DNA of 40,000 nt. Source: Neocallimastix lanati (nom. inval.) (lineage: Eukaryota > Neocallimastigomycota > Neocallimastigomycetes > Neocallimastigales > Neocallimastigaceae). The stretch is from NCBI GenBank assembly GCA_016946835.1, contig JACVTC010000027.1, positions 395,001 through 435,000 on the forward strand. The letters run 5' to 3'. How positions within the stretch are numbered: position 1 is the first letter of the stretch; each line of letters opens with the position of its first letter. The notes beneath the pieces are model-generated. The model was not told the origin of the DNA. It made no database searches and saw only the letters and a program-made list of their open reading frames with translations. Made by a program: the position numbers and the translations under genes. Shown here piece by piece: positions 26,186 to 35,945 of the stretch.

Positions 26186-26188
26186 AAT
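26099..26188. repeat. AAT / AAAT microsatellite, left insertion flank
   Basis: AAT units (26099-26142) pass into about ten AAAT units and then ATAATAAT, immediately against the LTR. The minus-strand open frames across it are repeat translations. Confidence 0.9.
26184..26188. repeat. Candidate target-site duplication, left copy (ATAAT)
   Basis: ATAAT lies directly left of the LTR, and the same five bases lie directly right of the other LTR (32539-32543). Five bp is the usual Ty1/copia duplication size, but both sites lie in AAT repeats, so chance agreement is likely enough to limit the evidence. Confidence 0.6.
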
Positions 26189-26508
26189 TGTTAGCTTTAT
26201 TAAATTTAGATCTATAATAATATTCCTTATGGAATATGGTATACAAGGGAAATAAGTGTATGATCTATCTTTCAGCTTTAAATAAGTAATAAAGTCACAT
26301 GTTACAACATGCGTTTTCCATAACATAAAATAAATTAAAAATTAATTAAATAAATATTAAAAGATAATTAACATAGATTTATACAAGACGATAGATCATA
26401 ATACATTTAAGTAATCATTAAATATAAATAAATAAATACACATAAATATAAATAAATACTATAAATAAATAAATTAAATATATAGTTAAATTATGAGTGC
26501 AGTCAACA
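26189..26508 (-). repeat. 3' LTR of the copia element
   Basis: This 320-bp copy is the downstream LTR in element orientation. It carries an AATAAA close to its element-sense 3' end and a short inverted repeat, ATATTCC-TTAT-GGAATAT, at 26219-26236. It differs from the 5' LTR by A/T substitutions at 26306 and 26353. Confidence 0.95.
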
Positions 26509-26517
26509 CTCCCCCTC
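26509..26517 (-). promoter_or_regulatory. Polypurine tract
   Basis: In element sense this reads GAGGGGGAG, directly abutting the TGTT of the 3' LTR and 11 bases after the pol stop codon. Position and composition are those of the plus-strand priming site of LTR retroelements. Confidence 0.92.
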
Positions 26518-26528
26518 AAATAATATTT

Positions 26529-29500
26529 TTAGATAAAAATGTTGTTTGTAAATTTTTGTATCTTTGGTCCATTTGAGTCCTTGGTTAATATGTCCGCTAG
26601 CATGTTTTCAGTATCAATATATTCTAATTTTACTTTCTTCTTTGCAATATTGTCCCTGTTGAAATGATATCTTACACTTATATGCTTTAATTTTGTATTT
26701 ATTTCTCCGTTCTCCATTATTTTCTTACTTGCTTGATTATCTGTATAGATTTTAACAGTTATCCATTTGTTTAAAATTTCTTTTATTATATTTCTAATCC
26801 ATAATATTTTCTTTATATTTTCGGAAGTGCTTATGTACTCTGCTTCAGCAGTAGACGTAGCAACACTTGTTTGTTTCTTGGACAACCAGCATATCGGACT
26901 TGTTCCCATAAGTATTATTCCTCCTGAGGTAGATTTTCTATCTTCCAAACAGCCGGCAAAGTCAGAGTCGGTATATGCAACAAGCTCCCCCTTTCCATTA
27001 TATTCTATCTTAAATTCTTTGGTACTATTAATATATTTTAGAATATTTATTATTTTGTTCCAATCCGATATAGTTGGATTTTCACATTTTCTTGAAGCTT
27101 TATTTACAGCGAAAGCTATGTCAGGTCTAGTACATTTCGAAAGGTATATTAAGGAACCTATTGCGCTTTTGTAGATTGTTTTATCGAAAGGTTTATTGTT
27201 TTCTGATATTTTATTATCACCAGTACATGGTGTTTTTCTTTTCTTTGTATTATCAATATTAAATTTATATAACATATTATTTATAAAATTTTTCTGTGAA
27301 ATAATATATGAATTATTTTCTTTCTTTACTTCAATTCCTAATATGTATTCAATTGGATCACATTTAGATATTTTAAATTTTGATTTTATTTTATTTATTA
27401 TTTGTTTAATGTATTCGTTTTCTCCAGCGATGACCATGTCGTCCACGTATAAGCCGATAATGCATTTTGTTATATTATTTTTTGTAAATTTGAAAATACA
27501 TTGTTCGGATTTAATTTGAATGAACTCATTTTTTATTAGGAATTTTCTAATGGTATTATACCATTGTCTACCAGATTGCTTAAGGCCATACAAAGCTTTG
27601 TTGAGCTTCCAATATCCCCGCCCAAAGCGCGTATCGCCTTTAGGAATAGTAGTATAAATATCTTTATCAAGCGGAGCATTAAGGTAAGCGGCCTTTATGT
27701 CTAGCTGGAAAATATTCCACTTAAGAGCAGCAGAAATAGCGAATATTAATTTAAGACCATCAATGTTTAGAGTAGGAGAATAAGTTAATTCATAATCGAT
27801 TCCCCATTTTTGTTTAAATCCACGAGCAACTAAACGAGCTTTATATTTATAAATATTATTATTTGAATCACGTTTAGTGTTGAAAACCCATTTTGTGGTA
27901 ATGATGTTTTTGTTTTTAGGTACATTTTTAACAAAAGTCATAATATTATTAGAATAAAGGTTATTAAGTTCATCATTAATAGCCTCAATCCAGTTATTTT
28001 TGTCTTCACTGTTTATTGCTTCTTCATATGTATTAGGAATGTGACAAAATATAGAAGCAATAATAATGTCGTTGATTTGGTCTAGTTTTCTACGAGAACT
28101 AATATTAGTAGGTGCAGTCTCTTTATATTTTGGACTAAGTGGTCTTTTATAGATGTTGCCATATTCTGTATTGGCTACAATGTCATCCATAATTTCATCT
28201 TTATTAAAATCAATAACACTTGATGCATCTATAAGAGATTTATGGGCATAATTTTCTTTGTTTACTATATTATTGTTGCTAAATTTATTATTTATTTCGT
28301 TATTATTAGTAAGTGAAATTTCGTCTGATTTTTGAGAAATTTGGTTGGTTGAAGAATCGGTTATTAAAGGTAAATTCTGATTAAAATTATATGGAAGAGT
28401 TATATTTTTAAGATTTTCCATTACCGTATTTTTATTATCTGAAGGAATATTATTGATATCTATTGTAGGAGTGGAGAAATTATAGTTTTTCTTCATAGAG
28501 TCGCTGGATTTTGAATTTTGTTGAATTAATTTATTATTTTTCGATAAAAAATTTTTATTAATAAAATTTTGATCATTTTTTGGTAAATTTTTGATATTCA
28601 TTGATTTATTTGAATTATTAATAGATTTATGTGAATCATTATTGTTGTCATATGTTATTATTGAATTATTTGAAGATTTTTTGATATGATATGAATGTGA
28701 TTTTGCTTCAGCCAATAGATTTTCTTGAAAATTTTCATCATTTTTTGAAAAATTTTTATTATTAAAATTTTTTTTCATATTATTATTATTTATTGTAAAA
28801 TTCTGTAAATTTTGGCTTGATTTTTCATTATTTAAAAATATTTTATTTTTATCAAAATTTTCAAATTCGGTTATTTTTTCTTTTCCTTTGTTCCTGCTGG
28901 AAGTTGAGGCGGCGTAAGCAGGATCTTCTGGTTTATATTTTTCAATAATGTTAGAATTAAAATTGGTATTCTTAGTATTATTTCTAAACTTTTTATTATA
29001 ATTTTTATTTATTATTTCTAAATTTCTATTTATCTCATTCAAATAACTATTTTCAGAATTATTTTTGTCAACATTGTTGAAATTGAATTTCAATTTAAAT
29101 TCACAATTATTTTTATTTTTAATTTCAGGATTAATTTTAGAGTTAATTTCAACATCTTTATTTAAATTATGGTTATTTTTCTGGTTTATATCTTTATTAT
29201 CAAATTCTTGATTTTCTTCATTTAACGATATATTATTGACATGCTTATTTTTAATGTAATTACTTTTATGTTCTGTATTAGTAGTCCTTTCATTATTAAT
29301 ATTTTCATTTAAAATGTTTTCTTCATTTAAGATGTTTCTTCCATTAAAATTATTTTCATTGTTCATATTATTATCTTCATTTATATTATTATCTTCATTT
29401 ATATTATTATCTTCATTTATAATATTATCTTCTGGATTCATATCTTTTCTATTGTTGTCTTTCATAAATGAGAAGTAAGAGTCTTTATAATTGCTTGTTT

Positions 29501-30974
29501 CGTATTTGTGTTTACTAGGCTCTTCTTCAACGAATTCTACATCGTTAGTATAATGTATTTTATTATTTTCAATATCCATGATAATATATGAATATTTTTT
29601 ATCATCAAATCCCAAGAATACGCCCTTCTTAGCATTTGGTAAAAATTTTGATTTGTGTTGTGTATCATCCCTGTAATAACACACACAACCAAAGGTTTTT
29701 AAATGTTTTAACTCTACCTTTTTGTTGTAAAATACTTCATTGGGTATTAAAAATTTATTTCCTGAATGGGGAATTAAGTTATATATGTAGCATGCCTGTT
29801 TTATGGCGAAATTCCAAAAGTTTTCTGATAATTCTGCCCAATATAGAAGAGTTTTAGCTGAATTTCTAAGAGTTCTGTTTATTCTTTCAGCTTTTCCATT
29901 AACTTCAGGACAACCTGGGGGAGAATAGGTTTTTTCTATTCCATTTTCTTTACAGTATTTATTAACTGTTTTATTTTTAAATTCCTTTCCTCCATCTGAT
30001 TTAAATATTTTAATATTATATTCTTCAAATTGGTTATTTAAGTACTTGAAGAATTCCACAATTAATTCGGGAGCTTCGGCTTTAGATTTTAAAGTATATA
30101 TCCATACTTTTCTTGAGAATTCATCCATGAATGTAATAAAGTATTTTTTATTATTGATAGATGAATTGTATGGACCTGAAATGTCTGAATGTATTATTTC
30201 TAATATTTTCGTAGCTTTCGGTGTTTTTCCTCCGTGTGATTTCCTTGACATTTTAGCTACTTTACATTCTATGCATTTAGGAGTTTTTATTTGGTGTAAA
30301 CTTAGATATTTGTTTATGTTTTCTAGGTAATAATGACCTAGTCTTCTATGCCAAATTTCAAGGCTTTTTTCATCAACTTCGTTTAAAGCCATAATATTTT
30401 TATCCTTTTCTTCAAAGTTTTTATTAATCTTGTAAGTATTTACTAAGAATTGATTATCATTTGTAGAATAATAAGTTCCTATATATACATTATTTGGACC
30501 CCATAAGTTAAATCTACCACGTGTATAATCATCAGTGTCAATAATGACTCTATATCCTATTTTGGCCAGTTCTATTCCACTAATAAGATTTTTAGTTGCA
30601 GATTTTGAATATAATACCTTGTCTAGTCGTAAATATATTCCATTAATGTAACATTCGTAAGTACCATATCCTTCGAAGCTACACATTGTCCCATTGGCAC
30701 ATCTTAACTTTATTTTGCAGTGAATAAAATTATTTAGCAAATTAAAATCATTAGTTATATGTTCTCCAGCACCAGTATCATATAACCATTCACTAGTCTT
30801 ATCATTTTCTTCATAATAATTGATGTTGTTTACATATAATTCCTCTTTTTTATTAGGAATTGTTATCTCCTTTGGAATAATAAAACTATCATTCACGTAT
30901 TCAATTAATCCAGAAAATTTAACCTTATTGTCAATGTTTATTTCTTCTTGTTTTCTATCAGTGCCCTTGAGTCT
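26529..30974 (-). CDS. pol: Copia Pol polyprotein (protease, integrase, RT, RNase H)
   Basis: The frame is open from 30974, just after a TGA, to a stop at 26529-26531. The first usable start is a GTG at 30896, and residue numbers below count from it (1455 residues). The protease has YDTGAGEH (Asp40). The integrase has an HHCC zinc site (His183, His188, Cys208, Cys211), catalytic Asp238, Asp301 and Glu337 (35 residues between the last two) and GKAERINRTL. A long Asn-rich linker (about 460-950) precedes reverse transcriptase, which shows KARLVARGFKQK, QLDIKAAYLNAPL and YVDD (about 1150-1153). RNase H shows AYTDSDFAG, AEAEYIS, IYTDNQAS and ADILTK. No stop or frameshift interrupts it. It lies in the -1 frame relative to gag with a 37-nt overlap, so it is probably made by frameshifting, unless one indel split an ancestral single gag-pol frame. 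Confidence 0.94.
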   Translation of the reverse strand, partial: RLKGTDRKQEEINIDNKVKFSGLIEYVNDSFIIPKEITIPNKKEELYVNNINYYEENDKTSEWLYDTGAGEHITNDFNLLNNFIHCKIKLRCANGTMCSFEGYGTYECYINGIYLRLDKVLYSKSATKNLISGIELAKIGYRVIIDTDDYTRGRFNLWGPNNVYIGTYYSTNDNQFLVNTYKINKNFEEKDKNIMALNEVDEKSLEIWHRRLGHYYLENINKYLSLHQIKTPKCIECKVAKMSRKSHGGKTPKATKILEIIHSDISGPYNSSINNKKYFITFMDEFSRKVWIYTLKSKAEAPELIVEFFKYLNNQFEEYNIKIFKSDGGKEFKNKTVNKYCKENGIEKTYSPPGCPEVNGKAERINRTLRNSAKTLLYWAELSENFWNFAIKQACYIYNLIPHSGNKFLIPNEVFYNKKVELKHLKTFGCVCYYRDDTQHKSKFLPNAKKGVFLGFDDKKYSYIIMDIENNKIHYTNDVEFVEEEPSKHKYETSNYKDSYFSFMKDNNRKDMNPEDNIINEDNNINEDNNINEDNNMNNENNFNGRNILNEENILNENINNERTTNTEHKSNYIKNKHVNNISLNEENQEFDNKDINQKNNHNLNKDVEINSKINPEIKNKNNCEFKLKFNFNNVDKNNSENSYLNEINRNLEIINKNYNKKFRNNTKNTNFNSNIIEKYKPEDPAYAASTSSRNKGKEKITEFENFDKNKIFLNNEKSSQNLQNFTINNNNMKKNFNNKNFSKNDENFQENLLAEAKSHSYHIKKSSNNSIITYDNNNDSHKSINNSNKSMNIKNLPKNDQNFINKNFLSKNNKLIQQNSKSSDSMKKNYNFSTPTIDINNIPSDNKNTVMENLKNITLPYNFNQNLPLITDSSTNQISQKSDEISLTNNNEINNKFSNNNIVNKENYAHKSLIDASSVIDFNKDEIMDDIVANTEYGNIYKRPLSPKYKETAPTNISSRRKLDQINDIIIASIFCHIPNTYEEAINSEDKNNWIEAINDELNNLYSNNIMTFVKNVPKNKNIITTKWVFNTKRDSNNNIYKYKARLVARGFKQKWGIDYELTYSPTLNIDGLKLIFAISAALKWNIFQLDIKAAYLNAPLDKDIYTTIPKGDTRFGRGYWKLNKALYGLKQSGRQWYNTIRKFLIKNEFIQIKSEQCIFKFTKNNITKCIIGLYVDDMVIAGENEYIKQIINKIKSKFKISKCDPIEYILGIEVKKENNSYIISQKNFINNMLYKFNIDNTKKRKTPCTGDNKISENNKPFDKTIYKSAIGSLIYLSKCTRPDIAFAVNKASRKCENPTISDWNKIINILKYINSTKEFKIEYNGKGELVAYTDSDFAGCLEDRKSTSGGIILMGTSPICWLSKKQTSVATSTAEAEYISTSENIKKILWIRNIIKEILNKWITVKIYTDNQASKKIMENGEINTKLKHISVRYHFNRDNIAKKKVKLEYIDTENMLADILTKDSNGPKIQKFTNNIFI

Positions 30975-32143
30975 TCAAAATCAAAATTATCGTCATAACT
31001 ACTGGCACTGTCTGGATCAGAAATTTTACTTATTAAATGTAAAGACTTCTTTGGATGATCATTTAATGTGGTCTTTACTTGAAGCTTTTCTTGCCTCCCT
31101 TTATTATGATTTGACTTCGTCTTCATATTATATATGCAGTTTCTGGTAGAGTGTCCTTTAACTTCACAAATGTGACAATATGATTTATTATTATTGTCTT
31201 TGTTACTATTATCTTTATTATTATTGTTATATTGGTTACCATTTTGCTTTCCTCTTTTCTTAGAGTTAGAGCTTTTGTTATTATGGTTGTTGTGTTCACT
31301 TTTCTTTGAGGAATTACTAGTTCTTCTTCCTCTACTGATAAAATCTAGATCCATTGGATCATCTTTTTCAATGGTTTTGTTATCTTCCCAATTTTCTAGG
31401 TAAGATTTTGCATAAATAAAACTTTTGAGATTATTAATATATACATTAGGGTCACTATTCAAATTAATTTGAATGATATTTTTATAATCATCCGGTAGTA
31501 CGTTATAGAGATATTTTAATTTTTCCTTATCAGTGATCTCCACATGTTGTTCTTCCATATCATCGAAAGTTTCTTTCATAAGTTCTAGCTTTTCGATGAT
31601 TTGATTTCTATCTCTGGCTTTAATACTTCTTAACCTTTTAAGCCAGTATTCCATATCAGCATTTGAATTTCCATATTTTGATTTGAGTCTTTCCATTATA
31701 CGGAAACCATTATTAAGTCTGCTGATTTCTCTTAAGACAGAATCATCAACATTCTTACTGATCATGAGTATCATGTCAGCATCGATCCTTTCTGCTTCCT
31801 CAACTAATCTGATATGATTAAGAGGATTACCAAAAAAGTTAGTTAGCTGAGTATTGATATCAACGTCATTGTTTCGATTAACCTCAGCATTATTGTTTCG
31901 AATAGGTGCGGCAGGAGCTTGCGGCAACATTTTGGTAATTAATTTAGTAATTACCTTGTTGATAACATCGTTGACATTGGGGTTGTAATCAAAACCTACA
32001 TCATTAAGTTTTCCAACGACGTCGACTTCCATGAATTCCTTAATACCTTGACGTTTAGCAGCATTGTCAATAAGGAATTTCCACTCATTAAAGTTGGATT
32101 TTCCATGGAGGCGTTGGTCCTTAGCTAAGTTAAAGTCTTGCAT
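30938..32143 (-). CDS. gag: Copia Gag (nucleocapsid) protein
   Basis: 401 residues starting at the first ATG after the primer-binding site. Residues 1-250 resemble the UBN2-type copia Gag: an N-terminal SNFNEWKFLIDNAA segment, then RLKSKYGNSNADMEYWLKRL and LPDDYKNIIQ. An Asn/Lys/Ser-rich basic stretch (about 275-320) leads to one zinc knuckle CHICEVKGHSTRNC (323-336; C-x2-C-x4-H-x4-C), the RNA-binding site of the virus-like particle. It ends ENKKK-stop at 30938, inside the opening of the pol frame. No X-XXY-YYZ slippery heptamer is visible in the overlap. Confidence 0.92.
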   Translation of the reverse strand: MQDFNLAKDQRLHGKSNFNEWKFLIDNAAKRQGIKEFMEVDVVGKLNDVGFDYNPNVNDVINKVITKLITKMLPQAPAAPIRNNNAEVNRNNDVDINTQLTNFFGNPLNHIRLVEEAERIDADMILMISKNVDDSVLREISRLNNGFRIMERLKSKYGNSNADMEYWLKRLRSIKARDRNQIIEKLELMKETFDDMEEQHVEITDKEKLKYLYNVLPDDYKNIIQINLNSDPNVYINNLKSFIYAKSYLENWEDNKTIEKDDPMDLDFISRGRRTSNSSKKSEHNNHNNKSSNSKKRGKQNGNQYNNNNKDNSNKDNNNKSYCHICEVKGHSTRNCIYNMKTKSNHNKGRQEKLQVKTTLNDHPKKSLHLISKISDPDSASSYDDNFDFEDSRALIENKKK

Positions 32144-32203
32144 GATTTCGGAGCGGTGAAGCGAATTAATTAAGTACTTTTAATAATAAATAATATGAGT
32201 CAA
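32144..32203 (-). other. Leader between primer-binding site and gag
   Basis: A short untranslated leader. In element sense it contains a relatively G+C-rich CGCTTCACCGCTCCG about 10-25 bases before the gag ATG, a contrast with the AT-rich element. No function can be assigned. Confidence 0.6.
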
Positions 32204-32218
32204 CTGAGACTCTTAATC
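32204..32218 (-). promoter_or_regulatory. Candidate primer-binding site (half-tRNA-Lys type)
   Basis: Directly inside the 5' LTR, element sense reads GATTAAGAGTCTCAG. It does not begin with TGG, so it does not pair with a tRNA CCA end. Its complement, CTGAGACTCTTAATC, matches the anticodon stem-loop of eukaryotic tRNA-Lys(CUU): stem TGAGA, loop CTCTTAA with anticodon CTT, then TC of the 3' stem. Priming would start near tRNA position 40, as with the half-tRNA-iMet primer of Drosophila copia and yeast Ty5. The tRNA match is from general knowledge of tRNA-Lys(CUU), not from this genome. Confidence 0.65.
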
Positions 32219-32538
32219 TGTTAGCTTTATTAAATTTAGATCTATAATAATATTCCTTATGGAATATGGTATACAAGGGAAATAAGTGTATGATCTATCT
32301 TTCAGCTTTAAATAAGTAATAAAGTCACATGTTACTACATGCGTTTTCCATAACATAAAATAAATTAAAAATTAATTAAATATATATTAAAAGATAATTA
32401 ACATAGATTTATACAAGACGATAGATCATAATACATTTAAGTAATCATTAAATATAAATAAATAAATACACATAAATATAAATAAATACTATAAATAAAT
32501 AAATTAAATATATAGTTAAATTATGAGTGCAGTCAACA
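32219..32538 (-). repeat. 5' LTR of the copia element
   Basis: This 320-bp copy is upstream of gag in element orientation and should contain the element promoter. A TATATATTTAA-type TATA candidate lies about 25 bases into the element-sense LTR, and others occur, so the start site is unclear. It is identical to the 3' LTR except at 32336 and 32383. Confidence 0.95.
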
Positions 32539-32554
32539 ATAATAATAAATATAC

Positions 32555-32628
<74 letters not shown>

Positions 32629-32633
32629 TAATA

Positions 32634-32666
<33 letters not shown>

Positions 32667-32671
32667 TAATA

Positions 32672-32702
<31 letters not shown>

Positions 32703-32755
32703 GATAATAAATAATAATAATAATAAAAATAATAATAAATAATAATAATAATAAA
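32539..32755. repeat. (AAT)n microsatellite, right insertion flank
   Basis: About 215 bp of AAT units with AAATAAT interruptions, starting with the right copy of the candidate target duplication ATAAT (32539-32543). Near its left end is AAATATACTAATAATAATAA, a sequence that recurs in the repeat at 34.7 kb. Confidence 0.92.
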
Positions 32756-33237
32756 AAAAATTTTATTTATTTATTTATTAATCATTTACAATTTAATTAT
32801 ATATTGAAATATATTGAAATATTCTACAGTAATCTGGTTACACAAACCTGAAATATGATGCTAATTAATTAATATATATAATAATATATTGTAAAAATGT
32901 ATTATACTTTATATTTCTATTTTATCATATAGGTTATAATTTATCATTTATATATTTATTTTTAATATATTTTAAATTCTTTAATAATATTTTTAATATA
33001 ATAAAGTTTTATTTTTTAATTTATTTTGTAGGAATTATGATATATATTTTTGAATTGTTGGTAAAAACAATAATTAATAAAATTAATGTAATTGTTTGAT
33101 TTAATATAAATTTTAATATAATATATTAATAAATATATAATTAATATTGTTTGAAGTGTAGTAATATTGTATATATTAAAGTATGTCTTCGGTATTTAAT
33201 AATAAAATTTGTTTTACATTTATTATATTCAAAGAAA

Positions 33238-33295
33238 AATAAATAATAAATAATAAATAATAAATAATAAATAATAAATAATAAATAATAAATAA
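33238..33295 (+). repeat. TAATAAA heptanucleotide satellite, small block
   Basis: About eight perfect plus-oriented copies of the same 7-bp unit found at 12.9-14.4 kb. A still smaller copy lies at about 3043-3077. Confidence 0.85.
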
Positions 33296-33412
33296 TTATA
33301 AATAATAATATATTATTTATAAAGAATTATATATTTTTTTTTTTTGTTTTGATTATTATAAGATATAATTACCTGGAAATGTTGGCTTGCTACTGAATAA
33401 TAAATTATATAA

Positions 33413-33451
<39 letters not shown>

Positions 33452-34626
33452 AAACTGTTAAATACTTTCTTAATTTAAATATTATAAAATTTTGGTGAAA
33501 GTTTTTATTCTATTCTTTAAATTTTATGTAATTTAAAAAGATTAATAATTATTATTTTTTCGTAATAAAATATTAGTTTAATTATAGATTTTACTATAGT
33601 AGTCTCGTTATTTAAATGAATGCATAAATAATAAATTGATAAATAAATGGATAACAAAACAAATTGTAATATGTATTAATAATTAATTTATAAATTAATT
33701 ATTATTATATAATTGTGAATATGAGATTAATATAATAAAACTTAATGTAATATAAAATGTACATAAGCCACAATATATTAATATAAAAAACATTTAATAA
33801 GTGCTTTTAGTAAAATTTTATCACAAAATATGTAAATAATATTATAGAAACACCTAAAAATATAATATGGTCAATGAAAAAGAATTACTAAAAATAAAAT
33901 TATAGTAAAAAATAAAAATCTAAGCATATAGAAACATTTAATATATAGAAAAAAAAAAAGCACTTATGCATATATTAGAATAAATTATATATATCCTCAT
34001 ACATTACTGGGATTTTAATGAAAATCATAATGAAAATATTAAAATATTAAATGATAATTATAATATCTTTTGAATATTATTAAGCATATTTTATTTAAGA
34101 AAATCATTTTAAATAAAATATTGATATCTATATGAAGTAATATCCAAGAGGTTGTCAAAATAAACAATGAGCCTAAATTCATCGAGTTGCCACAAAGAGT
34201 AGCCGTATGATATAAAATTTAAAGGGTGTAAATCTAGAAGAGTAACCAAATACATAATAATAAATATAAAGATAAGATTGGTATAAAACTATAAGAGTAA
34301 CCTATCTACATTAAATTTGAACTATATTAAAGGTTTAAACATTTAACCACAAAACGTAATAATATTTCAAAAATAATATAAATTTAGGATAAAATAAATA
34401 ATAATATGCATTTAATGCTTAAAAATTTCAATTAATACAATTTTTTTAAAAGATAATAAAATTTTGTAAAAATTAATAATTTAGAAAAATAGTAATGTAC
34501 AAATAAATATATAAATAAGCCACAATACATTAAAATAAAAGAATCAAATATAGATTAATTTAGTACTTTTTATCATAGAATATATAAAAAAAATTTATAT
34601 AAATTATATAAAATCATGTAAGTCAT

Positions 34627-34664
34627 TAATAAATAATAATAAATAATAATAAAAAGTAATAAAA

Positions 34665-34709
<45 letters not shown>

Positions 34710-34742
34710 TACTAATAATAATAATAATAATAATAAATATAC

Positions 34743-34773
<31 letters not shown>

Positions 34774-34812
34774 TATACTAATAATAATAATAATAATAAT
34801 AATAATATAAAT
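34627..34812. repeat. AAT microsatellite with recurring AAATATACTAATAAT spacer
   Basis: AAT arrays of about 30 bp are separated three times by AAATATACTAATAATAATAA-type spacers, forming a ~45-bp composite unit. The same spacer is present beside the copia element at about 32546. Confidence 0.85.
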
Positions 34813-34979
34813 ATAATAAAAATAATAATAAAAATAATAGAATAATAATATTAAAAATATATAATATTAAAAAAAGTTTTTATATATTATAATAAAAAAT
34901 AGAATTAATCTAATTAATCCTTAAAATTATAATTACATTTTTATTATTAATTAAACTTTTTTTTTTAAATATTAACAAA

Positions 34980-35025
<46 letters not shown>

Positions 35026-35641
35026 CTGTACGGTTCCTATTCTTCAAACAAAGAAAATATTTTTGTCTCTAAGAGAAAAATATACAATATAATCAAAATT
35101 TTGAATTTTTAGAATTACTAATAAAAAAAAAAGAAAGAATTAGAACATTATATGTAATTTTTTAAAGAAAATCTATTTAAGTCTAATTGTTAATGAATTT
35201 GAAAAATTCAAAATATCATAAAAATATAATAATTAAATCGATAAAAAAATATATAACGTAATAAATAAAATCTCAATTAGTATATATATATAAATTATAT
35301 ATATAAATTAAAAAATATCAACATATTTAATATAATATATATAAAAATTTAAAATTTCGGATTTTTTTTTTTTTTTTATAAAAAAAGAGTAAATATATAT
35401 TTATTTAATAAATTATATATATTTTTAAAATATTATTATTATATAAATTATGATAATATGAAATAAATTTTAGTTTATAAAATATAACTTAATAATTAAA
35501 GGAAATATTATAAAGTATATGAATCAAACTCAAAATCATATAAAGCAATATTTAATAATCTTAAATTCATATATTACAATAAAAAAAATTAGAAATTTGT
35601 ATAATTAAATGTATTTAATAAAATAATAGTAAAAAAAAGTT

Positions 35642-35945
35642 TTTTTTTTTTTTTATTATTTTGACTCGATAATTCAAAAAATTATAATTCATATTCGGTT
35701 TAAATATAGATTATAATAAATAGTATGATAATCGATATCATTCTAGTAATATAAATTTTAATCTTTATTAATAATTAAATAGAATATTTTTTTTTTTATT
35801 TATTACTATGACTCGTTAATTCAAAAAATTATAGCACATATTCGATTTGAAAATATAAATTATATAAATAAATTGTATTATAATCAATACCACCACCTTA
35901 GTAATATAAATTTTAAAGTTGATTAAAAATTAAATATAATTTAAA
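35642..35945. repeat. Diverged tandem duplication of a ~147-bp unit
   Basis: TGACTCG begins at 35662 and 35809. Both copies continue with (A/T)TAATTCAAAAAATTATA and CATATTCG, and later share TAGTAATATAAATTTTAA before another T run begins the next unit. The copies have many substitutions but the order of landmarks is the same. Confidence 0.8.

Larger units (their letters stand above)
25721..26188. other. AT-rich spacer left of the copia element
   Basis: No gene is seen. The segment ends in AAT and AAAT microsatellites (26099-26188), which form the insertion target of the LTR retrotransposon. Confidence 0.6.
26189..32538 (-). mobile_element. Complete Ty1/copia LTR retrotransposon (6350 bp)
   Basis: Read on the minus strand, the order is 5' LTR (32538-32219), primer-binding site, 75-nt leader, gag (32143-30938), pol with protease, integrase, reverse transcriptase and RNase H (to 26529), polypurine tract (26517-26509) and 3' LTR (26508-26189). 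Integrase before reverse transcriptase places it in Ty1/copia (Pseudoviridae). Both LTRs are 320 bp, begin TGTT and end AACA, and differ at only two positions (26306/32336 and 26353/32383), so the insertion is recent. Catalytic motifs are all present. The only possible defect is that gag and pol are in different frames. It sits in an AAT-type microsatellite. Confidence 0.95.

Noticed and set aside
26013-26326. Two minus-strand open frames across the left LTR and microsatellite
   Set aside because: They translate AAT/AAAT repeats and the LTR; both are repeat artefacts.
26767-31403. Several plus-strand open frames within the copia element
   Set aside because: All are antisense shadows of gag and pol, with no motif of their own.
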